A model generated the notes under the pieces. That model did no database searches and was not told the origin of the DNA. It saw only the letters and a list, made by a program, of their open reading frames with translations. Positions 9,439 to 19,017 of a stretch of DNA of 64,000 nt are shown here, one piece after another. This DNA comes from Marinobacter antarcticus (GTDB taxonomy: Bacteria; Pseudomonadota; Gammaproteobacteria; Pseudomonadales; Oleiphilaceae). The stretch covers positions 620,001-684,000 of the forward strand of contig NZ_FRAQ01000001.1 of assembly GCF_900142385.1 (NCBI RefSeq), written 5' to 3'. How positions within the stretch are numbered: the stretch's first letter is position 1; each line of letters begins with the position of its first letter. Both the position numbers and the translations under genes were made by a program.

Positions 9439-10752
9439 CTAGGCCTCCGGCGCAGCGAGAGCGCTGTAGAGATGTTTGCGGGTCGGGAGCAGGTTGTTGT
9501 TATCCCCGTGGGTGAACACAACCTGGAACAGTTGCAGGGAGCCCGCCCGGAAGGCGGCAGTGGAGCCCGCCAGATACATGTGCCACGCCCTGGTGAAGTG
9601 CGCGTCATACAGTTCGGTGACCTGGTCCTGAACACTTTCAAATCGTTCCATCCAGTGCTCCAGGGTAGCGGCGTAGTGCAACCGCAGGTTCTCCACGTCC
9701 AGCACCGAGAAATCGCCGCTCTCACAAATGCTCATGAACTCGCCGATGCTGGGTGGGTAGGCGCCGGGAAAAATGCGCTTCTCAATCCAGGCATTCATCA
9801 ACATCGGGCGGTTTCGACCGATACTGTGCAGCAGCGCCATACCCTCTGGTTTAAGGGAACGACGAATCACCCGGGCCATCTCGCTGTAATGGTCCTTACC
9901 CACATGCTCCAGCATGCCGATAGAAACAAACGCGTCGTACTGGCCCTCGATATTACGGTAATCGTCCTCAATGTATTCGATCAGATGGCTCAGGCCCTGT
10001 TTTTCAGCCTCCGCGCGGGCAAAGGCCAATTGCTCCCGGGAGATGTTGTAGGCATGGACTTTCACACCGTATTGGCGGGCCATATACCGTGCCAGGCCGC
10101 CCCACCCACAGCCAGCTTCAACCACGGTCTGGCCGGGTTGGAGCCGCAATTTCCGGCAAACAAGTTCCAGCTTTGCCAGCTGTGCCTGCTCCAGGGACAG
10201 GTCCGGGCTTTCGTAGTAGGCACAGGTGTACTGCATTTCGGCGTGGTCGAGCCAGAGCTGGTAGAACTCGTTGCCAAGGTCGTAATGGTGGTGAATGTTT
10301 TCCCTGGCATCCGAAACACTGGTAGAGCGGGGGTTATGATTACGCCAGACCGCTTCAAGCCATTTTGGCCACTGTTCCCGGGCTTTGTGCACGGCCCGGT
10401 ATAGCGCCGTCATCAGGTCTGACAGATCCCCCTCGACTTCTAAACGTCCGGAGCTGTATAGATCACCAAATGCCAGGTTGGGATTACTGACCAATTGATA
10501 GAGGGCTTTGGGATCGGCCAGCCGGAGAGTGAAGCTGGCGGCGCTGAGGTCTGATTCAATGATTTCGTCATTCCATAGCTGAAATCGAACAGGCGGATTG
10601 CCTGCCATTCTCAAAAACTTTGCAATTAACCAGCGTTCGTAACTGTGGGGCTTGCGATCCGTGCTTTCCTCTACAGCCGCTATGGATAACTTATGGGGCC
10701 GGTTAGTCGGCTGGTCCTGCAGGGTGTCTGCCTTCCTGGTGCTCTGGCTCAT
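9439..10752 (-). CDS. SAM-dependent methyltransferase, cyclopropane-fatty-acid synthase family
   Basis: 437 residues from the preferred start (MSQSTRK); an upstream in-frame ATG at 10788 is possible. Conserved features of CFA synthases are visible: HHYDLGNEFYQLWLD, MQYTCAYY, the SAM-binding VVEAGCGWGGLARY and EHVGKDHY. These enzymes transfer a methylene or methyl group from SAM to the double bond of phospholipid acyl chains at the membrane. It heads an operon with a flavoprotein and a desaturase-like protein, a combination that suggests modification beyond simple cyclopropanation. Confidence 0.92.
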   Translation of the reverse strand: MSQSTRKADTLQDQPTNRPHKLSIAAVEESTDRKPHSYERWLIAKFLRMAGNPPVRFQLWNDEIIESDLSAASFTLRLADPKALYQLVSNPNLAFGDLYSSGRLEVEGDLSDLMTALYRAVHKAREQWPKWLEAVWRNHNPRSTSVSDARENIHHHYDLGNEFYQLWLDHAEMQYTCAYYESPDLSLEQAQLAKLELVCRKLRLQPGQTVVEAGCGWGGLARYMARQYGVKVHAYNISREQLAFARAEAEKQGLSHLIEYIEDDYRNIEGQYDAFVSIGMLEHVGKDHYSEMARVIRRSLKPEGMALLHSIGRNRPMLMNAWIEKRIFPGAYPPSIGEFMSICESGDFSVLDVENLRLHYAATLEHWMERFESVQDQVTELYDAHFTRAWHMYLAGSTAAFRAGSLQLFQVVFTHGDNNNLLPTRKHLYSALAAPEA

Positions 10753-11026
10753 AGATCCTCTCGCTCCCTGATGCTTGCTGGCATTCACTTATTCGGTACG
10801 TCTCACGTCAATCCGCCCGATATAGCCACTTCCCGTACCATACCGATGGCACCCAGTGTCAGTATAGAAAACAGGCGGGTTTTGTCACGTACTCTCCCTT
10901 TTTCAGTTGCTAGGGAAAAGCGACCATTTTCCCCTGACTTTCATCCCATAGCTTGAGCCGGAAGTGGCGTTGAGCGCGGGCAGGTCTACACTGTGTAACA
11001 TAGCTCATTTCAACGGTCGTGGTCTT

Positions 11027-13384
11027 ATGTATAGCGGTTTACTTCGCCGATTTGGCGGCGGTCTACGAACAGGATGGGCTTCGCCGCGCCGGGTCCGGTT
11101 CTGGCTGCTCGTGTTGATCATCCTGTACACATTACTGGGCTTTTTTGCGTTGCCCTGGATCATCCAGTACCTCGCGGTGAACTCCGCTGAGAAAGACTTT
11201 GGGCGCGAACTCCGCATAGAGGTGGTACAGGCCAACCCCTTCACGTTGACGCTCCAGATCGACGGGGTTGAACTGGACGACACTGACAACCGGCAGCTGC
11301 TCGGCTGGGACCGGTTGTTCATCGATCTTGCCTGGTCGAGCCTGGTCAACAGAACCTGGACTTTCCAGACCATCCGTCTCGACAAACCGATCATTCTGGA
11401 AGAACGCTTCGCCTCGGGCGAAACCCGCCTCTCCCGGCTGGCATCCGAGTCCTCTGACACGGCCCCGGCCGAAAATAAACCCGATTCACTGCCTGCGTTG
11501 CGGATCAACGATCTGCGCGTTGAGGGCGGTATTCTGCGCTTTGCTGACAACCTACAGGACCCGGCGGCCGGTGACGCGAATCAACCGAAACAGGTGTCGC
11601 TGGCACTGCAGAATGTCCTGGTATCCGTAAAGGACCTTACGCTGCAGAAAAATACTCGTTTCCCTCTGCGTCTGGACGGGCAGCTCGCCGAAGGCGGTAA
11701 GCTCGCCTTTGACGGTACCCTTCAGCTTCTACCGACCACCGCCCTGGAGGGCAGCGCCCGTATCGATGAACTGGCACTGAAGCAGGCCGAACCCTACTTG
11801 AGGCAGTTCGCGGATGTGAGGCTCGGTAGCGGTACCCTGAACCTGAGCGGGCAAATCCATAAAAATGCCCAGCAGCCGTTTGCCTTTCAGGGCTCCGCCG
11901 GCGTTGACTCATTGAGTATCAGGGGCGCTTCCAATGACGAACTGCTTATTGGTTGGCAAGGCCTCCAGACCGAACAGCTTGATTTAGGGATCAAAGAAAA
12001 GCAGCTTGAGACGGCTACCATCACCATCGACGGCCTGTCCGGCAGGGTAGTCATCCATGAGGACCAGACCACCAATTTCGGACAGCTCGTGGCGAAGCCC
12101 CCCGCCAACGCCGAGGATAATGACAATGCCGCGCGCACGGACGAGAAGGTAACCCCTTTCAGTATCACCATTGAAAGCATTGAGCTGACCGACGGCACCC
12201 TCCGGTTTGCGGATTACTCACTGCCGTTGCCCTTCTCAACGAGCATCCACACCCTGAACGGACAGATATCGACCTTGAACTCCACCTCGGATCAGCCGGC
12301 GCGTGTGGATCTGGAGGGTCAGGTCGCGGAGTATGGCCTGGCGCGCGTCGAAGGCGCCGTCGATGTCTGGCACCCCAGCCGCGCAAGCAATCTGCAACTG
12401 ACGTTCCGCAACCTTCAGATCCCGGAATACTCCCCTTACACGGTGGATTTCGCGGGCCGCAAGATCGCGGGGGGTACCATGGATCTCGATCTTGACTATA
12501 CGGTCAAGAGCAGACAACTCGACGGACAAAACAACCTGGTGCTCCATGATCTGAAGCTCGGAGAAAAGATGGCCTCCAGCGACGCCATGGACCTGCCACT
12601 CGACCTCGCCATTGCCCTGCTCCAGGACAGCGACGGCGTGATTGATCTCAATCTCCCGGTGACCGGGAATGTTGGCGACCCGGAATTCGACTTCAACCAG
12701 GTCATCCGCCAGGCACTGGGAGATGCCATTACGTCTGTCATCACTGCGCCGTTCAGTTTTCTGGCAAACCTCGTCGGCGCGGGCTCGGAGAACCTGGGCC
12801 AGGTTGAATTCGCAAAGGGGCGCACCGACCTGCTCCCTCCCCAGCGCGAGCGCATCGCCAAACTACGCGAGGCCCTCAACCAGCGCCCGGCGCTTGCCCT
12901 GGAGCTTGCCGGTCCCTTCAGTCGAAATTTTGATGGCCCGGCCCTGCAACGTGAGAAAGCCATCGAAACCCTGCGGCAAAGATTGGCTGGGGCGGATCGC
13001 GAAGTTGCGGATCCCAGCCTGACGGCCGAGTCTAACCAGAGTATTGTCGAGACGATGTTCAGCTCGTATTACCCGGAAACTGACCTGGAGGCAGTCCAGA
13101 CGCGTTTCACTGAAAAACAGAATGAGTCATCCGACGGAGCGGGATTGGACGCCCTGGCCTATCGCAACCACCTGGCCGAACGGGTCATCGCCGCACAATC
13201 GATTACCGACGCTGAGCTTGAAGCCATCGCCAACGCCCGCGCATCCGCGGTAAGGGACGCTCTGGTCGACCCAAATGCGGATGCCAGTATCGCAACTGAC
13301 CGAGTGCGTCTTCTGGATCCCAAAGAAATCGGTTCAGCTGACGGCGAGCGCATTGCCATGAAAGTTGGTATCACTGCGGATTGA
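11027..13384 (+). CDS. DUF748 family large envelope protein (AsmA-like)
   Basis: 785 residues from ATG 11027, which places a transmembrane helix (FWLLVLIILYTLLGFFALPW) near the N-terminus followed by a long periplasmic region. Repeated beta-rich stretches such as LRINDLRVEGGILRFAD and ITIESIELTDGTLRFADYSLP are typical of DUF748/AsmA-like proteins that span the periplasm. The C-terminal part (from about residue 590) has an OmpA-like pattern of alternating acidic helices. Function is probably envelope lipid homeostasis, by family analogy only. Upstream it is divergent from the methyltransferase operon. Confidence 0.85.
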   Translation: MYSGLLRRFGGGLRTGWASPRRVRFWLLVLIILYTLLGFFALPWIIQYLAVNSAEKDFGRELRIEVVQANPFTLTLQIDGVELDDTDNRQLLGWDRLFIDLAWSSLVNRTWTFQTIRLDKPIILEERFASGETRLSRLASESSDTAPAENKPDSLPALRINDLRVEGGILRFADNLQDPAAGDANQPKQVSLALQNVLVSVKDLTLQKNTRFPLRLDGQLAEGGKLAFDGTLQLLPTTALEGSARIDELALKQAEPYLRQFADVRLGSGTLNLSGQIHKNAQQPFAFQGSAGVDSLSIRGASNDELLIGWQGLQTEQLDLGIKEKQLETATITIDGLSGRVVIHEDQTTNFGQLVAKPPANAEDNDNAARTDEKVTPFSITIESIELTDGTLRFADYSLPLPFSTSIHTLNGQISTLNSTSDQPARVDLEGQVAEYGLARVEGAVDVWHPSRASNLQLTFRNLQIPEYSPYTVDFAGRKIAGGTMDLDLDYTVKSRQLDGQNNLVLHDLKLGEKMASSDAMDLPLDLAIALLQDSDGVIDLNLPVTGNVGDPEFDFNQVIRQALGDAITSVITAPFSFLANLVGAGSENLGQVEFAKGRTDLLPPQRERIAKLREALNQRPALALELAGPFSRNFDGPALQREKAIETLRQRLAGADREVADPSLTAESNQSIVETMFSSYYPETDLEAVQTRFTEKQNESSDGAGLDALAYRNHLAERVIAAQSITDAELEAIANARASAVRDALVDPNADASIATDRVRLLDPKEIGSADGERIAMKVGITAD

Positions 13385-13725
13385 AGCAAGCGAATGCGTA
13401 TTCCAGGCCAAGCTTTCCAACGCGACCAAGGTTGACCCGGATCCTGGCCTGGTGTGATCGCCGACCGCACATCCAGTGCCAGTGGTGGGCCAATCAGTGG
13501 CAGCTCATCCTCTCCGGCTTTGCCTACACCTTGTTGGACCGTCTGCGGGTGCATCTGAAAAACACACCCTTCGAACGCATGAGCGCTGGAACCCTGCGGT
13601 TGAAGCTGATTAAGGTCGGGGCTGTGATCATCCGCAACACCCGTCGAATCCGGGTGTTAATGAGTGACAGCTATCCTTACAAGAAAGACCTTTCGGCACT
13701 GGTTCAGCGACTGGTGCCCAGTTAA
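13385..13725 (+). pseudogene. IS1380-family transposase, C-terminal remnant
   Basis: The frame from about 13480 to 13725 reads WWANQWQLILSGFAY, IKVGAVIIRNTRRIRVL and ends RLVPS, the C-terminus of IS1380 transposases. Just upstream, the expected ADRTSS motif is in a different frame (around 13457), indicating a frameshift. The catalytic N-terminal two thirds is absent. The remnant begins directly after the DUF748 stop, marking a junction in the cargo. Confidence 0.75.
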
Positions 13726-14187
13726 ATGATCGGGCTCCCCCGGCCCGACACCAATGGGGAAAGGGGGAGTTGTGTCTGGATGCCCGGAATCGTTTAATTT
13801 CCGATCAAAACAACTCGAACGAGACGCTGGAAACTGGCATATCATCAAGAAAGCAGCAGTGCCAGGCGACTATGAGAAGTTCGGGTTAGGAGCGTCGTCC
13901 CATTCCTACAGGTCGCCCATGTGACGCGCATAGGCTCAGTTGAGAGGTGATCTAGCTAAAAGTCTGCTTTTCGCCCGCTTCCGGTTCACTTCCCTCATCA
14001 CCAAATCCTCCTGCATTGTTGCGGGAACGTCACTTGGCAATTGCCATGGCCCTTGCTAGCTTGGAAAGTGTGACGTAGTTCACCGAATCAGTGAATTCGG
14101 ACATTGATCGCGTTTACCGAGAGCAGCGTCCGCAGTGCATCTTCGCCCCGGGCGTTCACAGGAGTGACGTCATACAGGAGTACGACA
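13726..14187. other. Intergenic between IS1380 remnant and PRC-barrel gene
   Basis: Probably contains the old IS1380 end (around 13730-13850) and then the promoter region of the gene at 14188. I recognise no other gene. Confidence 0.4.
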
Positions 14188-14724
14188 ATGAGTAAACCTA
14201 TTATTCGCGCAATGGGTGCCTCCCTGCTGGCAGGTGGCATGGCTATGAGCCTTTCAGCGTTCGCGGCAGAGGGGCTGTACACTATGGACGAACTGAAGGA
14301 TGCAAATGTTTTTGACAGCACTGGCGAGGAGATCGGTGAGGTCGAGGACATCCTTATGAGCAACGATATGTCGGTACACTCGCTGGTTATCCAGACCGGT
14401 GAGATATTGGGCCTCGGGGGCAATGAGGTCGTTGCGGAACGCGGCACCTTTACCGTCGTGACGGCGTCCGACAATGCAGGCTTTGGCGACGTCGAGTACG
14501 AAGTCCACATGGAAATGACTCAGGACGAGTTGAAAAAACTGCCAGAGTACAACGAGAGTTGGTGGAACGAGACCAGTCAGAGCTTGCAACAGGCCTGGGA
14601 AAACACCAAGAAAGTCAGTGAGAGCGCTTGGGAGAACACAAAACAGGCCTCTTCTTCAGCCTGGTATAACGTCAAGCAAGGCGTAGAAAAGATGGGTGAC
14701 AAGGTCGAGAAAGCGACCGAATAA
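14188..14724 (+). CDS. Exported PRC-barrel domain protein
   Basis: 178 residues from ATG 14188, preceded by CAGGAG 7 bp upstream. A signal peptide (MSKPIIRAMGASLLAGGMAM, cleavage after AFA) leads into a PRC-barrel-like domain: MDELKDANVFDSTGEEIGEV, then VHSLVIQTGEI. The C-terminus is an amphipathic tail with four WxxT/VK-type repeats (AWENTKK, AWENTKQ, AWYNVKQ), resembling stress-response tails of late-embryogenesis or CsbD-like proteins. The role is unknown; periplasmic or envelope location is likely. Confidence 0.8.
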   Translation: MSKPIIRAMGASLLAGGMAMSLSAFAAEGLYTMDELKDANVFDSTGEEIGEVEDILMSNDMSVHSLVIQTGEILGLGGNEVVAERGTFTVVTASDNAGFGDVEYEVHMEMTQDELKKLPEYNESWWNETSQSLQQAWENTKKVSESAWENTKQASSSAWYNVKQGVEKMGDKVEKATE

Positions 14725-14730
14725 GCCCCC

Positions 14731-14757
14731 CCAGGAAGCGCCCCGCAGGGCGTTTCC
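14731..14757 (+). terminator. Hairpin after the PRC-barrel gene
   Basis: An 11-bp stem (AGGAAGCGCCC / GGGCGTTTCCT, one G-T pair) with a 4-base loop, 6 bp after the stop codon. No strong T run follows, so it may be a transcript-stabilising stem or a weak terminator. Confidence 0.55.
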
Positions 14758-14817
14758 TGCATCATGCATGCCCCTGCTTCCTCCAACCTTCCCGCATTCA
14801 ACGTAAGCGTCCAACCA

Positions 14818-15015
14818 TCACACCTTGCTAATGACCGCCGGCCTCCAGTTGTGCGGTAGCGCCTCATCAATGGCGTTGTTCTTCTGCGTCGACAGACTTG
14901 TCAGCACATCCTTCAGATAGGCATAAGGATCGTGCCCATTCAATTTGGCAAACTGAATCAGCGTCATCACGGCAGCAGCGCGCTGGTCACTTCTGAGAGA
15001 ACCCGCGAACAGCGA
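14818..15015 (-). pseudogene. IS66-family TnpC, C-terminal remnant
   Basis: On the minus strand the last 65 residues read SLFAGSLRSDQRAAAVMTL, then KLNGHDPYAYLKDVL and HNW, the conserved C-terminus of IS66 transposases. Nothing upstream of SLFAGS fits. A second IS66 remnant in the same orientation is at 20083-20235, so the two flank the KaiC/GGDEF/esterase block. Confidence 0.8.
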
Positions 15016-15196
15016 TTTTTTAGCTACGCGTGGAAATCTCATTACTACATGTAGACGCTGCCTACTTATTAAGAAAATGCCTTCCATTGCAACTTCCTCA
15101 ACTAAAAGTAAAGCAGGGCACATGGATAAAACTGCTACAGTGGTGAGCGGTACCTCACAAGCCGCATAGGCGATGACGGTATAAAGGAGCCGTTCT

Positions 15197-15652
15197 ATGT
15201 CAACAAGGAACAAAGACGCGAGCCCAGAGGCCTTGCACAGAGCTATGGAACGTCAATCCGAAGGTACCCTCGATGCGGGTGCAGTGGCCAAATCTACCAT
15301 CCAAACACTGCGCCAAGTGAACGTCACACTGACACCGGTGATTGGCGAAGTGGGTGTGAACGTCCTATTCAAACGCTCGCTGCACCTGACGAGTAGAACC
15401 TTTCCGTGGCTTACCATTGCAGAGAATCACGGAGATGCCGGCGATTTTCTTGCAAGCCTTGGTGCGCGCCTGGCGGGCCGCGATACGAAGGAAGCAGTAG
15501 AGGCAAGTTCGGCCCTGTTGGCAGGCTTCACCGAACTACTGGCCACCTTGATTGGTGATTCCTTAGTCGAGACCTTGCTGGGTTCGCTCAGCGCATCTCT
15601 GGAACTACCGTCTAAGCAGGATTCAATACCCAAGCAGGACACAACATCATGA
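15197..15652 (+). CDS. Hypothetical protein, first gene of the KaiC-like operon
   Basis: 151 residues, ATG 15197 with AGGAG 8 bp upstream. It is mostly helical with no transmembrane segment; the centre (TLTPVIGEVGVNVLFKRSLHL) and the second half (AVEASSALLAGFTELLATLIGDSLVETLLGSL, split here by family-typical small residues) look like a helical bundle. The stop overlaps the start of the KaiC-like gene (ATGA), so the two are translationally coupled. It resembles neither KaiA nor KaiB. I do not recognise the family; a partner or regulator of the ATPase is the natural guess. Confidence 0.75.
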   Translation: MSTRNKDASPEALHRAMERQSEGTLDAGAVAKSTIQTLRQVNVTLTPVIGEVGVNVLFKRSLHLTSRTFPWLTIAENHGDAGDFLASLGARLAGRDTKEAVEASSALLAGFTELLATLIGDSLVETLLGSLSASLELPSKQDSIPKQDTTS

Positions 15653-17121
15653 GCAAAAAGGTGACCATACATCCCCTCAAAACCGGTGTGCAGGGGCTTG
15701 ATGATATCCTGGGCGGCGGCATACCTGAATATTCCTTCAACCTCATTAGTGGGTCTCCAGGCGCGGGCAAGACGACGCTGTGCCACCAGATCATGTTCGC
15801 TTTGGCCACGCCTGAGCGGCCTGCGCTATTCTTCACGGCGTTCGGCGAACCGCCCTTAAAGATGTTGCGTTATCAGCAGCAGTTCAACTTTTTTGACTCT
15901 GACAAAATCAGCGAGTCGGTTCACTTCATTGATTTGAGCGAAGAGTCCGCGACAGGCGATTTCGACCAAATACTGGCGCGCATCACCCACGAGATCGAGG
16001 CATTTTCTTCAGCGTTGGTCTTTGTCGATTCGTTCCGCTCGGTTTTACGGGACGCGGAACACCAACCCGAGGATTCGAGCCTGCAACGGTTCCTACAGCG
16101 TCTTGGGCTTCATCTGACTGGCTGGCAAGCCACCACCTTCCTGATCGGAGACTTTTTGTCGGACAGCGGCTCCCAGCAGATCTTGACGGTGGCTGACGGT
16201 CTGCTGTCATTGGAACAATCTGTCGAGCGGAATTCGATGGTGCGCAAGATGCAAGTGATAAAAATGCGCGGTCAGGCGACCTTGCCAGGAAAGCATGCAT
16301 TCCGCATTTCCAGTGAGGGAGTCAATGTCTTTCCGGCGTCGATCGTTCACAAAGGCCCTGAGGATGTGGGGGAGGCCTCAGAGGCGTTACTCAATAAAAA
16401 GCGGGTTGCCATGGGCGTGCCGCGCCTTGATGACATGCTGGGCGGCGGCTTGCCGTCAGGCCATTCGCTGCTGGTTGCTGGGCCGACCGGGTCGGGCAAG
16501 ACCATCCTCGCCACTGCCTTCCTGGCCGAAGGCGCGCGCCTGGGCGAACATGGCGTGATTGTCGCGTTCGAGCAAACGCCTGGCCAGTCCTGGCTCCGCA
16601 CGCTCGGCGACATGATTCAAGGTCAGCAGGTTGGCTTGATTAATCTCCGCGCCTTGGATCTGTCGGTCGACGAGATCATACAACGCCTGACTAACCTTAT
16701 TAAGGAGAGAAAGACAACCAGGGTGGTCATCGATTCGCTGTCCGGGTTCGAGCTGGCAGTGGCACCCACGTTTCGCGAGGATTTTCGCGAGTCGCTGTTT
16801 CGCATGATCGGGATACTCTCCGGCCTCGGCGTGACGGTGCTGATGACGTCGGAACTCGAAGACCGCTATACCGATCTGCGCTTCAGCCCTTACGGGGCCG
16901 CCTTTCTCACCGATGCGATCATCGTACAGCGCTACATCGAGGTTGAGAGCTGCTTAGAGCGCGTCATGTCAGTTGTCAAAGTACGTGCCAGTTCCCACAG
17001 TACCGAAATCAGACGTTACGATATTAATGATAAAGGTATCGTTATCGGTGACCCGGTGTGCGACTTCGAGGGCATCCTCGGCGGGCAGCCGACGCGGAAA
17101 CTAAACGACCAGAAGCGTTGA
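15649..17121 (+). CDS. KaiC-like double RecA-fold ATPase
   Basis: 490 residues with two RecA/KaiC domains. Walker A motifs are GSPGAGKTT (35-43) and GPTGSGKT (278-285); each domain begins with the KaiC-type GLDDILGGGIPEYS or RLDDMLGGGLPSGH. KaiC from cyanobacteria is a hexameric clock ATPase, but many bacteria carry such proteins without KaiA or KaiB, often with signalling proteins. That is the case here: a hypothetical gene overlaps upstream and a GGDEF-EAL gene starts 15 bp downstream. I see no KaiB in the window, so circadian function is not supported; a role in c-di-GMP-linked signalling is inferred from the operon. Confidence 0.9.
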   Translation: MSKKVTIHPLKTGVQGLDDILGGGIPEYSFNLISGSPGAGKTTLCHQIMFALATPERPALFFTAFGEPPLKMLRYQQQFNFFDSDKISESVHFIDLSEESATGDFDQILARITHEIEAFSSALVFVDSFRSVLRDAEHQPEDSSLQRFLQRLGLHLTGWQATTFLIGDFLSDSGSQQILTVADGLLSLEQSVERNSMVRKMQVIKMRGQATLPGKHAFRISSEGVNVFPASIVHKGPEDVGEASEALLNKKRVAMGVPRLDDMLGGGLPSGHSLLVAGPTGSGKTILATAFLAEGARLGEHGVIVAFEQTPGQSWLRTLGDMIQGQQVGLINLRALDLSVDEIIQRLTNLIKERKTTRVVIDSLSGFELAVAPTFREDFRESLFRMIGILSGLGVTVLMTSELEDRYTDLRFSPYGAAFLTDAIIVQRYIEVESCLERVMSVVKVRASSHSTEIRRYDINDKGIVIGDPVCDFEGILGGQPTRKLNDQKR

Positions 17122-17136
17122 GTGAGGTAGGGCGAA

Positions 17137-18780
17137 ATGAGTAAGAAGGGATACAAAGTTCAAAACACCGGGACAGAACCGATCGTTCCTAGTCGTGCCA
17201 GGGCAGCCCAAGCGCGCAAATATGACGCAGACTTGCGCTGCGACAGCGGCGACCTGCGTAAAAAAGCCACTGGGTTGCGCCAAAGTACCGCAGATCTGCG
17301 CGAAGATATCGCAGATCTGCGTGAAGATACCGCTGATCAGCGCGAAGAGGCTGTCACCGCCAAAACCAAGCTCAGCACGACCACCCAGTCGTTGTTGAAG
17401 GACGCGAACGAGCGTCTGATCATCGCTTCAATTAACGCCCAAACAATGACAGAATCCGCTGAACTGGCTAACGAGCAGATGTCTCATATGGCTAGTCACG
17501 ATTACCTGACTGGTTTGCCAAATCGTTCGCTGTTAAATGACCGTATGGCGCAATCGATGGCATTCTCGCAGCGTCATGGCAAGAAGGTCGCCCTGATGTT
17601 TATGGATCTGGACCATTTTAAAAACATCAACGATTCGCTCGGACATTCTGTTGGTGATAAATTATTGAAGTCGATTGCAAAACGTCTCAAAACATGTATT
17701 CGCGACTCCGATACTGTCTGCCGCCAGGGAGGAGACGAATTTGTAGTGCTGCTGAACGAAATTGAGAATATAAATGACGCAGTGGTCACGGCAGAGAAAA
17801 TAATCGAAGCCATGGGTCTGCCACATTTTGTCAGTGGTCATCAGCTCAACGTTACTTTCAGTATCGGCATCAGCATCTACCCTGACGACGGTGAGGATCA
17901 TGAAACAGTCGCAAGAAAAGCCGACGCAGCCATGTATCAAGCCAAGGAAAAAGGGCGCAATACCTATCAGATGTTCATCAAAGAAATGGAAGTTCGTGCG
18001 CTCGCGCGGCAATCCATGGAGCAGGAATTGCACTGCGCGCTGGAGCAGAACAAGTTTGTGTTGCATTACCAGCCAAAGGTGAACCTTGAAACGGGATTGA
18101 TTACCGGCGTCGAAGCGCTTATCCGCATTCGGGAATCAGATAATCAACTCGTCTACCCGGAGCACTTCATCAGCATTGCTGAGGATTGCGGCTTGATTCT
18201 GCCGGTAGGCAGGTGGGTTCTCCGTGAAGCCTGTAGGCAAGCACAGGAATGGTTGCACGCCGGGTTCGATATCGGTCAGATAGCGGTTAACGTTTCGGCC
18301 AGAGAGTTCCATAGCCAGGATTTCCTCGCCGGTGTCATTTCCGTACTCAATGAAACGGGCCTTGACCCGCGACGCTTGGAATTGGAGATTACGGAAAGCG
18401 GACTCATGAAAGACACAGAGCAATTAATGGCGATCTTGCACGGGCTCAAGAAACTCGGCGTGCGGATTGCTATTGATGATTTTGGCACCGGTTATTCCAG
18501 CCTGAGCTATCTGGCGCGTTTTCCTCTCGACACGCTTAAAATTGACCAGTCATTCGTACACAATCTGGATGACGCTTCACGCGATACAGAAAATGCCATC
18601 ATCAGTGCCGTCATTGCGATGAGTGAGAGTCTGAAGCATCGTGTCGTGGCCGAGGGAATAGAAACGAAACAACAACTCGGCTTTCTGAAATCTAAAAACT
18701 GCACCGAGGGACAAGGTTATTATTTCAGCCGACCTGTGGCTGCTGAGGATTTTACCGCATTGATGGCAGCCTCTTTTTGA
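17137..18780 (+). CDS. GGDEF-EAL c-di-GMP signalling protein
   Basis: 547 residues. The N-terminal 70 residues contain heptad-like ADLRED repeats (about 50-70) followed by a coiled-coil region. The GGDEF domain spans about 115-275 with an intact RQGGDEF motif. The EAL domain spans about 290-545 with EALIRI, NVSAREF, LELEITES, IDDFGTGYSSL and VAEGIE, so the catalytic glutamates and metal ligands look present. It may both make and degrade c-di-GMP. There is no signal peptide or membrane segment, so it should be cytosolic, like the KaiC-like protein encoded 15 bp upstream. Confidence 0.93.
   Translation: MSKKGYKVQNTGTEPIVPSRARAAQARKYDADLRCDSGDLRKKATGLRQSTADLREDIADLREDTADQREEAVTAKTKLSTTTQSLLKDANERLIIASINAQTMTESAELANEQMSHMASHDYLTGLPNRSLLNDRMAQSMAFSQRHGKKVALMFMDLDHFKNINDSLGHSVGDKLLKSIAKRLKTCIRDSDTVCRQGGDEFVVLLNEIENINDAVVTAEKIIEAMGLPHFVSGHQLNVTFSIGISIYPDDGEDHETVARKADAAMYQAKEKGRNTYQMFIKEMEVRALARQSMEQELHCALEQNKFVLHYQPKVNLETGLITGVEALIRIRESDNQLVYPEHFISIAEDCGLILPVGRWVLREACRQAQEWLHAGFDIGQIAVNVSAREFHSQDFLAGVISVLNETGLDPRRLELEITESGLMKDTEQLMAILHGLKKLGVRIAIDDFGTGYSSLSYLARFPLDTLKIDQSFVHNLDDASRDTENAIISAVIAMSESLKHRVVAEGIETKQQLGFLKSKNCTEGQGYYFSRPVAAEDFTALMAASF
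17284..17349 (+). repeat. In-gene 21-bp tandem repeat coding ADLRED heptads
   Basis: Three imperfect 21-bp copies beginning GCAGATCTGCG or a variant (GCTGATCAGCG) code for successive (A)DLREDxx heptads in the N-terminal coiled coil of the GGDEF-EAL protein. The flanking sequence holds weaker copies of the same pattern. Confidence 0.7.
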
Positions 18781-19017
18781 TGTCAGATTTTGTCAGACAG
18801 AGCATCGCTAATGCGAGTATTCGGGTTCGCTCGAAAAACTGACTGATATTTTGTGACTTAACGTGTGTTGATTACTCATTATTGGGTGTGTTGGGAATTT
18901 CAAGAGCCAGGGGTGTTATAAAAACGCTGACGTAAACACTCGTCGTTTTCCAGTCATCAGGCATCTCGCTTGTGGCGGTAATATTAATCAGCACACTAAA
19001 CAGGCAAAAGAAGCAAC

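Noticed and set aside
9472..10404. 310-residue plus-strand frame
   Set aside because: Antisense to the CFA-like methyltransferase, which has the expected motifs.
15649..17121. Complete circadian KaiABC clock
   Set aside because: Neither KaiA nor KaiB is seen; the first operon gene does not resemble them.
17284..17349. Short tandem repeats, considered as CRISPR-like
   Set aside because: They are in frame, lack spacers and encode a coiled-coil heptad.
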